A stretch of 64,000 bases of DNA from M2408 sp040386975 (GTDB lineage Bacteria > Bacteroidota > Bacteroidia > Flavobacteriales_D > Crocinitomicaceae), in NCBI GenBank assembly GCA_040386975.1, contig JAZKEO010000014.1, positions 1 to 64,000 of the forward strand, given 5' to 3'. The translations under genes were made by a program, and so were the position numbers. This document shows positions 8,458-16,904 of the stretch, piece after piece (the stretch's first letter is position 1; the number at the start of each line of letters is the position of its first letter). Under the pieces are notes generated by a model that was given only the letters and a program-made list of their open reading frames with translations, had not been told where the DNA came from and did no database searches.

Positions 8458-8715
8458 TTATTTAGCTCTTTCAACAATTTCTACTAACCTCCAATTTTTA
8501 TTTTTGGATAATGGTCTTGTTTCCATAATGCGAACAGTATCACCGATATTACAGTCATTTGTTTCATCGTGGGCTACAAATTTAGTAGTTTTTTTGACAA
8601 ACTTACCATATTTTGGATGTTTTACTTTTCTTTCAACAGAAACAACGATAGATTTTTCCATTTTATCGCTGGTAACAACTCCAATTTTTTCTTTTCTTAA
8701 ATTACGCTTTTCCAT
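8458..8715 (-). CDS. rpsQ: 30S ribosomal protein S17
   Basis: The 85-residue product has the S17 OB fold, with GVVTSDKMEKSIVVSVERKV and the signature GDTVRIMETRPLSKNKNWRL. S17 is a primary 16S rRNA-binding protein. It follows rpmC after 24 bases. Confidence 0.98.
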   Translation of the reverse strand: MEKRNLRKEKIGVVTSDKMEKSIVVSVERKVKHPKYGKFVKKTTKFVAHDETNDCNIGDTVRIMETRPLSKNKNWRLVEIVERAK

Positions 8716-8739
8716 GTGAAGCTAATTTTTAAATCAAGC

Positions 8740-8934
8740 CTAAGCTTGAATGTTTCTTTTAGTCAATTCAGTATGTAAACGAGCAATTGTCTTTCTCATT
8801 GAACGAATTTGCAATGGATTTTCCATTGGAGTTACGCTATGAGCTAATTTCATTTTGCTGTATTTCTCTTCAAAAAGACCGATACGGCTTCTTAAATCTA
8901 CATCTGATAATTGAGTGATTTCTATTTGTTTCAT
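8740..8934 (-). CDS. rpmC: 50S ribosomal protein L29
   Basis: The 64-residue, two-helix product has MKQIEITQLSDVDLRSRIG and the L29 signature ENPLQIRSMRKTIARLHTEL. L29 lies by the exit tunnel next to L23, near trigger factor and SRP docking sites. Standard position between rplP and rpsQ. Confidence 0.97.
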   Translation of the reverse strand: MKQIEITQLSDVDLRSRIGLFEEKYSKMKLAHSVTPMENPLQIRSMRKTIARLHTELTKRNIQA

Positions 8935-8942
8935 ATTATCAA

Positions 8943-9371
8943 TTATTTACCTGGTACCACATAATCATTGCGAACAATGAATTTACATTTTACAGGAAGT
9001 TTTTGAGCTGCTAAACGCAATGCTTCCTTAGCTGTTTCGTAAGGAACTCCGTCTGCTTCAAACATAATACGACCTGGTTTAACAACTGCAACCCAGTGAC
9101 TTGGAGCACCTTTACCCTTACCCATCCTTACCTCTGCAGGCTTAGACGTTACTGGTTTGTCTGGAAAAATTCTAATCCAAACCTGACCTTCTCTTTTCAT
9201 AAAACGCGTAACCGCGATACGAGAAGCTTCAATTTGTCTAGATGTAATCCATCCTGGCTCCAAAGTTTTTAATCCAAAAGATCCAAATGCGATAGTGCTA
9301 CCTCTTTCAGCTTCACCACGATTTCTTCCTTTTTGAACTCTTCTAAATTTGGTTCTTTTTGGCTGTAACAT
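8943..9371 (-). CDS. rplP: 50S ribosomal protein L16
   Basis: The 142-residue product begins MLQPKRTKFRRVQKGRNRG and has the L16 signatures WVAVVKPGRIMFEADGVPYE and RLAAQKLPVKCKFIVRND. L16 helps build the A-site tRNA pocket and the peptidyl transferase region. It follows rpsC after 24 bases. Confidence 0.98.
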   Translation of the reverse strand: MLQPKRTKFRRVQKGRNRGEAERGSTIAFGSFGLKTLEPGWITSRQIEASRIAVTRFMKREGQVWIRIFPDKPVTSKPAEVRMGKGKGAPSHWVAVVKPGRIMFEADGVPYETAKEALRLAAQKLPVKCKFIVRNDYVVPGK

Positions 9372-9395
9372 TTTCTAATTTTTTTAATGTAATTG

Positions 9396-10130
9396 TTACT
9401 TCTTTTTTCTCTTAGCTGGCATTGGCTTACGATTCCCTTGAGATGGTGCATTGCTACCTTTAGCAGCAGTTGTCGCCATTCCAATGTTTGGAGATAAATC
9501 TCTCTTACCGTAAACTTCACCTTTACATATCCACACTTTAATACCTAAAAGGCCATATTGTGTTAGGGCTTCACCTACAGAATAGTCGATATCAGCTCGG
9601 AACGTATGTAACGGAGTACGTCCTTCTTTGTACATTTCTGAACGAGCCATCTCTGCCCCGTTTAAACGTCCTGATATTTTCACTTTGATTCCTTCAGCAC
9701 CCATTCTCATCGTAGAAGCAATAGCCATCTTGATTGCACGACGGAAAGATATACGAGCTTCTAACTGTCTAGCGATTCCATCAGCCACTAAGCGAGCATC
9801 CAATTCTGGACGTTTCACTTCGAAGATGTTGATTTGAATCTCTTTCTTAGTTAATTTTTTTAACTCTTCTTTAAGTTTATCAACTTCTTGACCACCTTTA
9901 CCAATAATCACACCCGGACGAGCCGTGTTGATAGTAACTGTAACAAGTTTAAGCGTTCTTTCAATAATAATTTTTGAAAGACTCGCTCTAGATAAACGAG
10001 CATTTAAGTATTTACGAATTTTATCGTCTTCAACGATTTTATCTTTGTAATTTTTACCTCCATACCAGTTAGATTCCCATCCGTGGATGAAACCTAATCT
10101 ATTTCCAATTGGATTTGTCTTTTGTCCCAT
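9396..10130 (-). CDS. rpsC: 30S ribosomal protein S3
   Basis: The 244-residue product begins MGQKTNPIGNRLGFIHGWES and has the KH-domain motif PGVIIGKGGQEVDKLKEEL plus the C-terminal ISGRLNGAEMARSEMYKEGR. S3 lies at the mRNA entry tunnel with S4 and S5. The short lysine-rich tail PMPAKRKKK is common. Overlapping frames in this stretch are shadows. Confidence 0.98.
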   Translation of the reverse strand: MGQKTNPIGNRLGFIHGWESNWYGGKNYKDKIVEDDKIRKYLNARLSRASLSKIIIERTLKLVTVTINTARPGVIIGKGGQEVDKLKEELKKLTKKEIQINIFEVKRPELDARLVADGIARQLEARISFRRAIKMAIASTMRMGAEGIKVKISGRLNGAEMARSEMYKEGRTPLHTFRADIDYSVGEALTQYGLLGIKVWICKGEVYGKRDLSPNIGMATTAAKGSNAPSQGNRKPMPAKRKKK

Positions 10131-10141
10131 GTTATCTCTAC

Positions 10142-10537
10142 TTATTTAGCACCATCAACTATGATAGTAACGTGGTTAGATCTTTTTCTAATTCTATGAG
10201 CTCTACCTTGAGGAGCAGCTTGAATACGTTTCATCATCATTGCGCTATCAACTTGAATTGATTTAACAACTAATTTTTCGTCTTCAATACTTTTTCCTTC
10301 ATTTTTTTGTTCCCAATTAGCAATTGCTGAACGCAATAACTTCTCTAAACTTTTAGAAGCAAATTTTGAATTATGTTGCAATATGTTAAGAGCTTTATTT
10401 ACTTCTACTCCCCTTACAAGATCTGCAACTAATCTCATCTTTCTTGGAGCAATTGGAGAAGATTTTAAACCTGCAACAGCAGTTAAACCTTTCTCTGATT
10501 TCAATTTCTCAGCTCTGATTCTTTTTCTAGCACCCAT
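10142..10537 (-). CDS. rplV: 50S ribosomal protein L22
   Basis: The 131-residue product has the L22 core PIAPRKMRLVADLVRGVEVN and the beta-hairpin end MMKRIQAAPQGRAHRIRKRS that lines the exit tunnel, where macrolide-resistance changes occur in other bacteria. It ends with HVTIIVDGAK. Standard S10-cluster position. Confidence 0.98.
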   Translation of the reverse strand: MGARKRIRAEKLKSEKGLTAVAGLKSSPIAPRKMRLVADLVRGVEVNKALNILQHNSKFASKSLEKLLRSAIANWEQKNEGKSIEDEKLVVKSIQVDSAMMMKRIQAAPQGRAHRIRKRSNHVTIIVDGAK

Positions 10538-10549
10538 TTTACTAAAAAA

Positions 10550-10828
10550 TTATCGTTTTTTATTTTTCTTATCTGCACCGTGACCGCGGAAGTTACGAGT
10601 TGGTGAAAATTCACCTAACTTGTGTCCAACCATGTTTTCAGTTACGAATACAGGAATAAACTTATTCCCGTTGTGAACAGCTACTGTCAAACCAACAAAA
10701 TCTGGAGTGATTGTAGATGCTCTTGACCATGTTTTAAGCACAGCCTTACTTTTTGAAGCTTGAGCTTCGTCAACGCGTTTCATTAACTTATAATGAACAA
10801 ACGGCGGTTTTTTTAACGATCTACTCAT
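10550..10828 (-). CDS. rpsS: 30S ribosomal protein S19
   Basis: The 92-residue product starts MSRSLKKPPFVHYKLMKRV and has the signature HNGNKFIPVFVTENMVGHKL then GEFSPTRNFRGHG. S19 forms a head complex with S13 that contacts tRNA. It follows rplB after 3 bases. Confidence 0.98.
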   Translation of the reverse strand: MSRSLKKPPFVHYKLMKRVDEAQASKSKAVLKTWSRASTITPDFVGLTVAVHNGNKFIPVFVTENMVGHKLGEFSPTRNFRGHGADKKNKKR

Positions 10829-10831
10829 ATC

Positions 10832-11656
10832 TTATTTTTTTCTTTTCTCAATAATAAACTTATCTGAATACTTAGTCTTAGAGCGAGTTTTGTATCCTTT
10901 CGCTGGCATACCATTACGTGATCTTGGATGACCTCCGGAATTTCTACCTTCACCACCTCCCATAGGGTGATCAACTGGATTCATTACTACACCACGAACT
11001 CTTGGTCTTCTTCCTAACCAACGAGAACGACCTGCTTTACCAGATACTACTAAACTGTGCTCTGAATTTGAAACAGAACCGATTGTTGCTAAACAAGTAG
11101 TTAAAATCATTCTAGTTTCACCAGAAGGCATTTTAACGATTGCATAACGACCATCACGTGCGTTTAATTGAGCATAAGTTCCAGCTCCTCTTGCGATAGC
11201 ACCACCTTTTCCTGGTTTCAATTCAATGTTATGAATTACTGTACCAAGTGGAACATCACTTAAAAACATTGTATTTCCTACATTAGGAGTTGCTGTTTTT
11301 CCAGAGATTACTGTATCACCTACTTTTAAACCATCTGGTGCGATAATATATCTTTTTTCACCATCAGCATAAAACAAAAGTGCAATACGAGCAGTACGAT
11401 TTGGATCATACTCGATAGTATTGACTGTTGCAGGGATATCCTGTTTGTCTCTTTTGAAATCAATGATACGGTATTTTTGCTTGTGACCACCTCCAATATA
11501 CCTCATGGTCATTCTTCCGTCATTGTTTCGACCACCAGACTTACTACCACCAACTGTCAAACTCTTTTCAGGGATGTTTGTAGTTACTTCAGAGTAAGTA
11601 CTGTTAATCTTGTGTCTTTGCCCTGGAGTGGTAGGCTTGAATTTTTTAAGACCCAT
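10832..11656 (-). CDS. rplB: 50S ribosomal protein L2
   Basis: The 274-residue product is L2-sized, starts MGLKKFKPTTPGQRHKINS and carries the conserved C-terminal loop VVMNPVDHPMGGGEGRNSGG that reaches the peptidyl transferase centre. L2 is needed for subunit association. A 163-codon open frame on the opposite strand (11477-11968) is a shadow. Confidence 0.98.
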   Translation of the reverse strand: MGLKKFKPTTPGQRHKINSTYSEVTTNIPEKSLTVGGSKSGGRNNDGRMTMRYIGGGHKQKYRIIDFKRDKQDIPATVNTIEYDPNRTARIALLFYADGEKRYIIAPDGLKVGDTVISGKTATPNVGNTMFLSDVPLGTVIHNIELKPGKGGAIARGAGTYAQLNARDGRYAIVKMPSGETRMILTTCLATIGSVSNSEHSLVVSGKAGRSRWLGRRPRVRGVVMNPVDHPMGGGEGRNSGGHPRSRNGMPAKGYKTRSKTKYSDKFIIEKRKK

Positions 11657-11665
11657 TACTTTTTG

Positions 11666-11962
11666 TTAAATGTTATTAAACAAATCAATCGTTTCTCCAT
11701 CTGCAACCGTAACAATTGCCTTTTTCCAAGGGTTGTTTGGTTGAGTAACGATACCTTTATTGGTGTGTTTCACCGAGGATTTACCGCCGCCATATGTCAT
11801 TGTATGTACTTTCGTAATATGAACGTTATACATTTTTTCGACAGCTTTTTTTATCTCTATTTTATTAGCACTTCTTGCTACAGCAAAAGTAAAACGGTTA
11901 CGAGTTTCACTCGCAGCGGTTGCTTTTTCTGTAATCAATGGCTTCTTGATAATTGTATTCAT
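11666..11962 (-). CDS. rplW: 50S ribosomal protein L23
   Basis: The 98-residue product has the L23 start IIKKPLITEKATAASETRN and KKAVEKMYNVHITKVHTMTY. L23 lies at the tunnel exit and is the docking site for trigger factor and SRP. It overlaps neither neighbour; gaps to rplD and rplB are 6 and 9 bases. Confidence 0.98.
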   Translation of the reverse strand: MNTIIKKPLITEKATAASETRNRFTFAVARSANKIEIKKAVEKMYNVHITKVHTMTYGGGKSSVKHTNKGIVTQPNNPWKKAIVTVADGETIDLFNNI

Positions 11963-11968
11963 TTCTGA

Positions 11969-12595
11969 TTAGTTTAGAATCTTTTCGATTACTTCGATTG
12001 AACTTTCAGCTAAAACAACTTTTTTCGCATTTAATACATCGTATGTATTAAATGAATCAGCTGTAACAACTTTCACACGTTTTAAGTTTCTTGATGATAA
12101 ATAAACATTATCATTTTTTGAACCTAAAATCAACAATACTTTTTCATTTTGCAATTCCAAACCACCGATCATGTTAATGAATTCTTGTGTTTTGATTGCA
12201 GAGAATGCTGGATCTTCCAAAACAATGATTGCATCAGTAGTTGCTTTATAAGTAAAAGCAGATTTACGAGCTAATTGTTTTAATTTCACATTCAATTTGA
12301 AATGATAATCTCTTGGTCTTGGTCCAAAGATACGACCTCCACCGATTCTTGTTCCAGACTTAACACTACCTGCACGTGCACCACCAGTACCTTTTTGTTT
12401 TTTAATCTTACGAGTAGAACCAGAAATCTCTGCTCTCTCTTTTGATTTGTGGGTACCTTGACGACGATTAGCCAAGTGTTGTTTTACATCTAAGTAAATT
12501 GCATGATCGTTTGGCTCAATACCAAAGATTGCATCCGAAAGAGTTACTTTTTTAGAAGTAGCTTTTCCTTTTTGGTCAAATACTTTTACTTCCAT
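11969..12595 (-). CDS. rplD: 50S ribosomal protein L4
   Basis: The 208-residue product has the extended L4 loop with KKQKGTGGARAGSVKSGTRI and GGRIFGPRPRDYHFKLN, which lines the narrow part of the exit tunnel. In E. coli L4 represses the S10 operon; nothing here shows whether that applies. It begins 1 base after rplC. Confidence 0.98.
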   Translation of the reverse strand: MEVKVFDQKGKATSKKVTLSDAIFGIEPNDHAIYLDVKQHLANRRQGTHKSKERAEISGSTRKIKKQKGTGGARAGSVKSGTRIGGGRIFGPRPRDYHFKLNVKLKQLARKSAFTYKATTDAIIVLEDPAFSAIKTQEFINMIGGLELQNEKVLLILGSKNDNVYLSSRNLKRVKVVTADSFNTYDVLNAKKVVLAESSIEVIEKILN

Positions 12596-12596
12596 T

Positions 12597-13211
12597 TTAT
12601 TTCGCTATTAATACGGTTGAACCTTTAGATCCAGGAACAGATCCTTTAACTACTACGATATTTCTATCAATTAAAACTTTCAATATTTGAAGGTTTTCCA
12701 TCATCACACGCTTGTTACCCATTTGTCCAGCCATACGCATTCCTTTGAATACACGAGCAGGATAAGAACAAGCACCGATTGAACCAGGAGCTCTTAGACG
12801 GTTATGTTGACCGTGAGTTGCTTGACCAACACCACCAAAACCATGTCTTTTAACAACCCCTTGGAAACCTTTTCCTTTTGAAGTTCCAACAACAGCTACA
12901 AATTCACCTTCTGCGAAGATATTTGCATCTACTGTATCTCCGAGATTTAAGCCTTCAAAACCTTTAAACTCAACAACCTTCATTTTAGGAGTTGTGTTTG
13001 CTTTTTTGAAGTGACCTTTCAATGCATTTGGAGTTCTGCTATCTTTGCGTTCTCCAAATCCTAATTGAACTGCCTCATACCCATCTCGATCTTGTGTCTT
13101 TAACTGTGTTACGACACAAGGACCAACTTCTAACACTGTGCATGGTGTTGCCTTACCCTCGGCACTGTAGATGCTAGTCATTCCGATTTTTCTACCAATT
13201 AATCCAGGCAT
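12597..13211 (-). CDS. rplC: 50S ribosomal protein L3
   Basis: The 204-residue product starts MPGLIGRKIGMTSIYSAEGK and has the loop FGGVGQATHGQHNRLRAPGS that approaches the peptidyl transferase centre, including the Gln methylated by PrmB in E. coli (GQHN context). L3 is an assembly initiator of the large subunit. Confidence 0.98.
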   Translation of the reverse strand: MPGLIGRKIGMTSIYSAEGKATPCTVLEVGPCVVTQLKTQDRDGYEAVQLGFGERKDSRTPNALKGHFKKANTTPKMKVVEFKGFEGLNLGDTVDANIFAEGEFVAVVGTSKGKGFQGVVKRHGFGGVGQATHGQHNRLRAPGSIGACSYPARVFKGMRMAGQMGNKRVMMENLQILKVLIDRNIVVVKGSVPGSKGSTVLIAK

Positions 13212-13258
13212 ACTTTATTATTAATTATTAATTATAAATTATGTTTAACGAATGAACA

Positions 13259-13564
13259 TTAAACTTTAATTTCAACATCAACTCCACTAGGAAGTTCTAA
13301 ACGCATTAATGCATCAACTGTTTTTGAAGAAGATGAATAGATGTCTAACAATCTTTTGTAAGAACATAATTCAAATTGCTCACGTGCTTTCTTGTTAACG
13401 TGTGGAGATTTCAAAACTGTATAAATTCTTTTGTGCGTTGGTAAAGGAATTGGACCGCTAACTACTGCTCCAGTTGCCTTTACAGTTTTTACGATTTTTT
13501 CAGCTGACTTATCAACTAAATTGTGATCGTAAGACTTTAATTTGATTCTAATTTTTTGGCTCAT
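13259..13564 (-). CDS. rpsJ: 30S ribosomal protein S10
   Basis: The 101-residue product begins MSQKIRIKLKSYDHNLVDKS and has GPIPLPTHKRIYTVLKSPHV, the S10 signature. S10 (NusE) also joins antitermination complexes with NusB. The 47 bases to rplC are the longest gap inside the S10 run but show no clear promoter. Confidence 0.98.
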   Translation of the reverse strand: MSQKIRIKLKSYDHNLVDKSAEKIVKTVKATGAVVSGPIPLPTHKRIYTVLKSPHVNKKAREQFELCSYKRLLDIYSSSSKTVDALMRLELPSGVDVEIKV

Positions 13565-13574
13565 TTCCTAATTA

Positions 13575-15680
13575 TTAAGCGTTTACTTTACCATTAACTT
13601 TTGCAATTACTTCTTTTGCAACGTTCGCTGGAGCTTCTGCGTAGTGCGAGAATTCCATTGAAGATGTAGCACGTCCTGAAGACATAGTACGTAATTGAGT
13701 AACATATCCAAACATTTCAGACAAAGGAACGTCAGCTTTTACAACTTTTCCTCCTGCTCTATCATCCATACCTTTCATCATACCACGACGACGGTTTAAG
13801 TCACCTACGATATCACCCATGTTTTCTTCTGGACAAACAACTTCCAATTTCATAATTGGTTCTAAAAGAACTGGTCCACATTTTTTAACCGCTTCACGGT
13901 AAGCCATTTTAGCACAGATTTCAAAAGATAATGAATCTGAATCGACGTTGTGATATGAACCATCAACTAATTCAACTTTCATTGTATCCATTGGGTATCC
14001 AGCTAAAACTCCATTTTTCATAGACTCTTTGAATCCTTTTTCAACTGAAGGAATAAATTCACGAGGAATGTTACCACCTTTAATTGTATTAACGAATTCT
14101 AATCCTGGCTTTTCTTCGTTAGATTGAGGTGTAATTTTCACTAAAATATCAGCAAATTTACCACGACCACCTGATTGTTTTTTGTAAACTTCTCTGTGTT
14201 CGATTGAACCTGTGATTGCCTCACGGTAAGAAACCTGTGGAGCACCTTGATTCACCTCAACTTTGAATTCTCTTTTCAAACGGTCAACAATAATTTCAAG
14301 GTGAAGCTCACCCATTCCACTAATGATCGTTTGTCCAGTTTCTTCGTCAGTATTTACTTTGAATGTTGGATCTTCCTCAGCAAGTTTATTTAAACCGATA
14401 CCTAATTTATCTTGGTCAGCTTGAGTTTTAGGCTCAATAGCTAAACCGATAACTGGATCAGGGAAATTCATAGATTCTAAGATGATTGGAGCATTTTCAG
14501 CACACAATGTATCACCTGTACGAATATCTTTAAATCCAACTACCGCACCAATATCACCAGCTCCAAGCTCATCAATTGAGTTTTGCTTGTTAGCGTGCAT
14601 TTGGAAGATACGAGAGATACGTTCTTTGTTTTCAGTACGTGTATTGTAAACATAAGAACCTGCTGGTAATTTACCAGAGTAAGCTCTAATGAAACACAAA
14701 CGACCTACGAAAGGATCTGTTGCAATTTTAAATGCTAAAGCTGCGAAAGGCTCATCGTAAGACGGCAAACGTGTTACTTCTTCATCCGTTTTAGGATTAA
14801 TTCCAGTAATACCTTCAGTATCCATTGGAGAAGGAAGAATTTCCATCACCATGTCCAACATTGCTTGTACACCTTTATTTTTGAAAGAAGAACCACACAT
14901 CATTGGAACAACTTTTCCAGAGATAGTAGCTTGACGCAATGCGTTCAAAATTTCTCTTTCTGTTAATGAATTCTCATCTTCGAAGAATTTCTCCATCAAA
15001 GACTCATCAAATTCAGCAACTGCTTCCAATAATTCACTTCTTAATCTTCTTGCATCATCAATGATATCAGCAGGAATTTCAACTTCTTGAAAAGTCATTC
15101 CCATATCATGATCATTCCAAACAATTCCTTTAAAATTGATCAAATCAACAACTCCTTTGAAGTTATCTTCATCACCAATATTAATTTGTAAAGGAAGTGC
15201 ATGAGAACCTAACATTTCTTTAACTTGTTTTACAACATTTAAGAAATCTGCTCCTGAACGATCCATTTTATTAACGAAACCAATTCTTGGAACATTATAG
15301 TTATTTGCTAATCTCCAGTTTGTTTCAGATTGTGGCTCAACACCATCAACTGCTGAAAATAAGAATACCAAACCATCCAATACTCTTAACGAACGATTCA
15401 CCTCAACTGTAAAGTCAACGTGTCCCGGTGTATCAATAATATTTACGTGGTAAGTTTCTCCTCTGTATTTCCAATCGATTGTTGTTGCAGCGGAAGTAAT
15501 TGTAATACCTCTTTCTTGCTCTTGTTCCATCCAGTCCATTGTAGCTCCACCATCGTGAACCTCACCAATTTTATGATTTACACCAGAGTAAAAAAGAATA
15601 CGCTCAGTTGTTGTTGTTTTACCAGCATCAATGTGAGCAGCAATTCCAATATTTCTTGTATATTTAAGATCTCTTGCCAT
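13575..15680 (-). CDS. fusA: translation elongation factor G
   Basis: The 701-residue product is a full EF-G: GTPase G1 motif AHIDAGKT (15-22), DTPGH (83-87) and NKMD (137-140), followed by domains II to V. EF-G drives ribosomal translocation and, with RRF, recycling. It lies between rpsG and rpsJ; the tuf gene that often follows fusA is not here. The start MARDLKYTRNIGIAAHIDAG is normal. Confidence 0.98.
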   Translation of the reverse strand: MARDLKYTRNIGIAAHIDAGKTTTTERILFYSGVNHKIGEVHDGGATMDWMEQEQERGITITSAATTIDWKYRGETYHVNIIDTPGHVDFTVEVNRSLRVLDGLVFLFSAVDGVEPQSETNWRLANNYNVPRIGFVNKMDRSGADFLNVVKQVKEMLGSHALPLQINIGDEDNFKGVVDLINFKGIVWNDHDMGMTFQEVEIPADIIDDARRLRSELLEAVAEFDESLMEKFFEDENSLTEREILNALRQATISGKVVPMMCGSSFKNKGVQAMLDMVMEILPSPMDTEGITGINPKTDEEVTRLPSYDEPFAALAFKIATDPFVGRLCFIRAYSGKLPAGSYVYNTRTENKERISRIFQMHANKQNSIDELGAGDIGAVVGFKDIRTGDTLCAENAPIILESMNFPDPVIGLAIEPKTQADQDKLGIGLNKLAEEDPTFKVNTDEETGQTIISGMGELHLEIIVDRLKREFKVEVNQGAPQVSYREAITGSIEHREVYKKQSGGRGKFADILVKITPQSNEEKPGLEFVNTIKGGNIPREFIPSVEKGFKESMKNGVLAGYPMDTMKVELVDGSYHNVDSDSLSFEICAKMAYREAVKKCGPVLLEPIMKLEVVCPEENMGDIVGDLNRRRGMMKGMDDRAGGKVVKADVPLSEMFGYVTQLRTMSSGRATSSMEFSHYAEAPANVAKEVIAKVNGKVNA

Positions 15681-15685
15681 GCTAA

Positions 15686-16156
15686 TTAAAATCTAAAATG
15701 TGAAAATGCTTTATTTGCTTCAGCCATACGTAAAGTATCTTCTTTCTTTTTATATGCTGCACCTTCTTCTTTCGAAGCTGCAATAATTTCAGAAGCTAAT
15801 TTACCAGCCATTGATTTTTCGTTTCTCTTACGAGAATAACCAATCAACCATTTCATCGCTAAAGATGATTTTCTGTCTTCACGAACAGGAGTTGGGATTT
15901 GGAAAGTTGCTCCACCTACACGGCGAGATCTAACTTCCACACTAGGAGTTACATTTTCTAACGCTTTTTTAAACGCGTCTAAACCAGTCGTATCTTCAAG
16001 TTTACCGTCAACGATTTCTAATGCATCATAAAAAATCTTGAACGCTAAGTTCTTTTTCCCGTCATACATTAAGTTATTAACGAATTTTGTTACTTGAATG
16101 TCGTTAAACTTTGGATCTGGGAGGATCGGGTTCTTTTTGGCTTTTCTTCTTCTCAT
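15686..16156 (-). CDS. rpsG: 30S ribosomal protein S7
   Basis: The 156-residue product starts MRRRKAKKNPILPDPKFND and has the S7 signature VEVRSRRVGGATFQIPTPVR. S7 starts assembly of the 30S head and contacts E-site tRNA and mRNA. In E. coli it represses the str operon. It lies 5 bases before fusA. Confidence 0.98.
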   Translation of the reverse strand: MRRRKAKKNPILPDPKFNDIQVTKFVNNLMYDGKKNLAFKIFYDALEIVDGKLEDTTGLDAFKKALENVTPSVEVRSRRVGGATFQIPTPVREDRKSSLAMKWLIGYSRKRNEKSMAGKLASEIIAASKEEGAAYKKKEDTLRMAEANKAFSHFRF

Positions 16157-16174
16157 TTCTTAGAAAGCTTTAAA

Positions 16175-16555
16175 TTATTTTTTCGCTTTTGGTCTTTTTG
16201 TTCCATACTTAGAACGACGCTGTGTACGACCTTCAACACCAGCTGTATCTTCTGCACCTCGTACGATGTGGTATCTTACCCCTGGAAGATCTTTAACTCT
16301 TCCACCACGTACAAGCACCAAAGAGTGCTCTTGTAAATTGTGTCCTTCACCGCCGATATAAGCATTCACTTCTTTACCGTTCGTTAGTCTAACTCTGGCA
16401 ACTTTTCTCATTGCTGAGTTAGGCTTTTTAGGAGTAGTGGTGTAAACCCTTACACATACCCCTTTGCGCTGCGGGCAAGAATCAAGAGCAGCAGATTTGC
16501 TTTTCTTAACGTTTGCCGTGCGTCCTTTGCGAACTAATTGTTGGATAGTTGGCAT
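16175..16555 (-). CDS. rpsL: 30S ribosomal protein S12
   Basis: The 126-residue product begins MPTIQQLVRKGRTANVKKSK and carries the decoding-site motifs TTPKKPNSAMRKVARVRL and GRVKDLPGVRYHIVRG. The lysines changed in streptomycin-resistant mutants of other species are in their wild-type state, so the sequence predicts drug sensitivity at this site (inference). It is the first gene of the supercluster, about 50 bases downstream of a strong promoter. Confidence 0.98.
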   Translation of the reverse strand: MPTIQQLVRKGRTANVKKSKSAALDSCPQRKGVCVRVYTTTPKKPNSAMRKVARVRLTNGKEVNAYIGGEGHNLQEHSLVLVRGGRVKDLPGVRYHIVRGAEDTAGVEGRTQRRSKYGTKRPKAKK

Positions 16556-16611
16556 AAATTACTCTAACTTTATATTAATAAATAATTATCTCAAACATAC
16601 TTTGAGGGGTG

Positions 16612-16642
16612 CAAAGATAGAAAGAAAATCTTAGTTTGCAAA
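16612..16642 (-). promoter_or_regulatory. promoter of the rpsL-to-rpoA supercluster
   Basis: On the minus strand a TTTG (-33 element, 16642-16639) is followed after 19 bases by TATCTTTG (-7 element, 16619-16612), an exact match to the Bacteroidota housekeeping-sigma consensus TTTG-N19-21-TAnnTTTG. The inferred transcript start near 16605 leaves a leader of about 50 bases. It is the best promoter in the window and lies before the most highly expressed genes. Confidence 0.85.
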
Positions 16643-16904
16643 CCTTTATGTAAAAAAAGTGATTTTTTTTAACAAAAGAGTGTTTATTACTTTTTGAAAA
16701 AGATAAAAGATTCGAAGACGTAAGACAATAGACTTAATTTTACATTATTAATGTATAATAAATATATAAATAAGAAAAGCTCAATTTAACATTGAGCTTT
16801 TCTTATTGTCTTGTATCAGTTAACAAAAAACCTTCGAGAGCAATTATCACATCCGTGTCAAGGTATTGCGATTTTATTACTCTCTCCAGCAATCAAACAT
16901 CTTT
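16643..16904. other. intergenic region between the rpsL promoter and the T9SS gene
   Basis: This gene-free stretch holds a copy of the dispersed GACATAAGAC-type degenerate repeat (16710-16735), AT-rich filler, and a strong hairpin terminator (16771-16805). No small open frame with coding features was seen. Confidence 0.6.
16771..16805 (-). terminator. hairpin terminator after the T9SS protein gene
   Basis: A perfect 15-base-pair inverted repeat (TAAGAAAAGCTCAAT with its complement at 16791-16805) encloses a 5-base loop. Read on the minus strand it ends in a T-rich tract, so it should stop transcription coming from the gene ending at 16905 before it enters the ribosomal promoter. Confidence 0.8.

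Noticed and set aside
11477..11968. 163-codon open frame on the plus strand opposite rplB and rplW
   Set aside because: It is antisense to two certain ribosomal protein genes, has no recognisable protein features and follows from their codon pattern.
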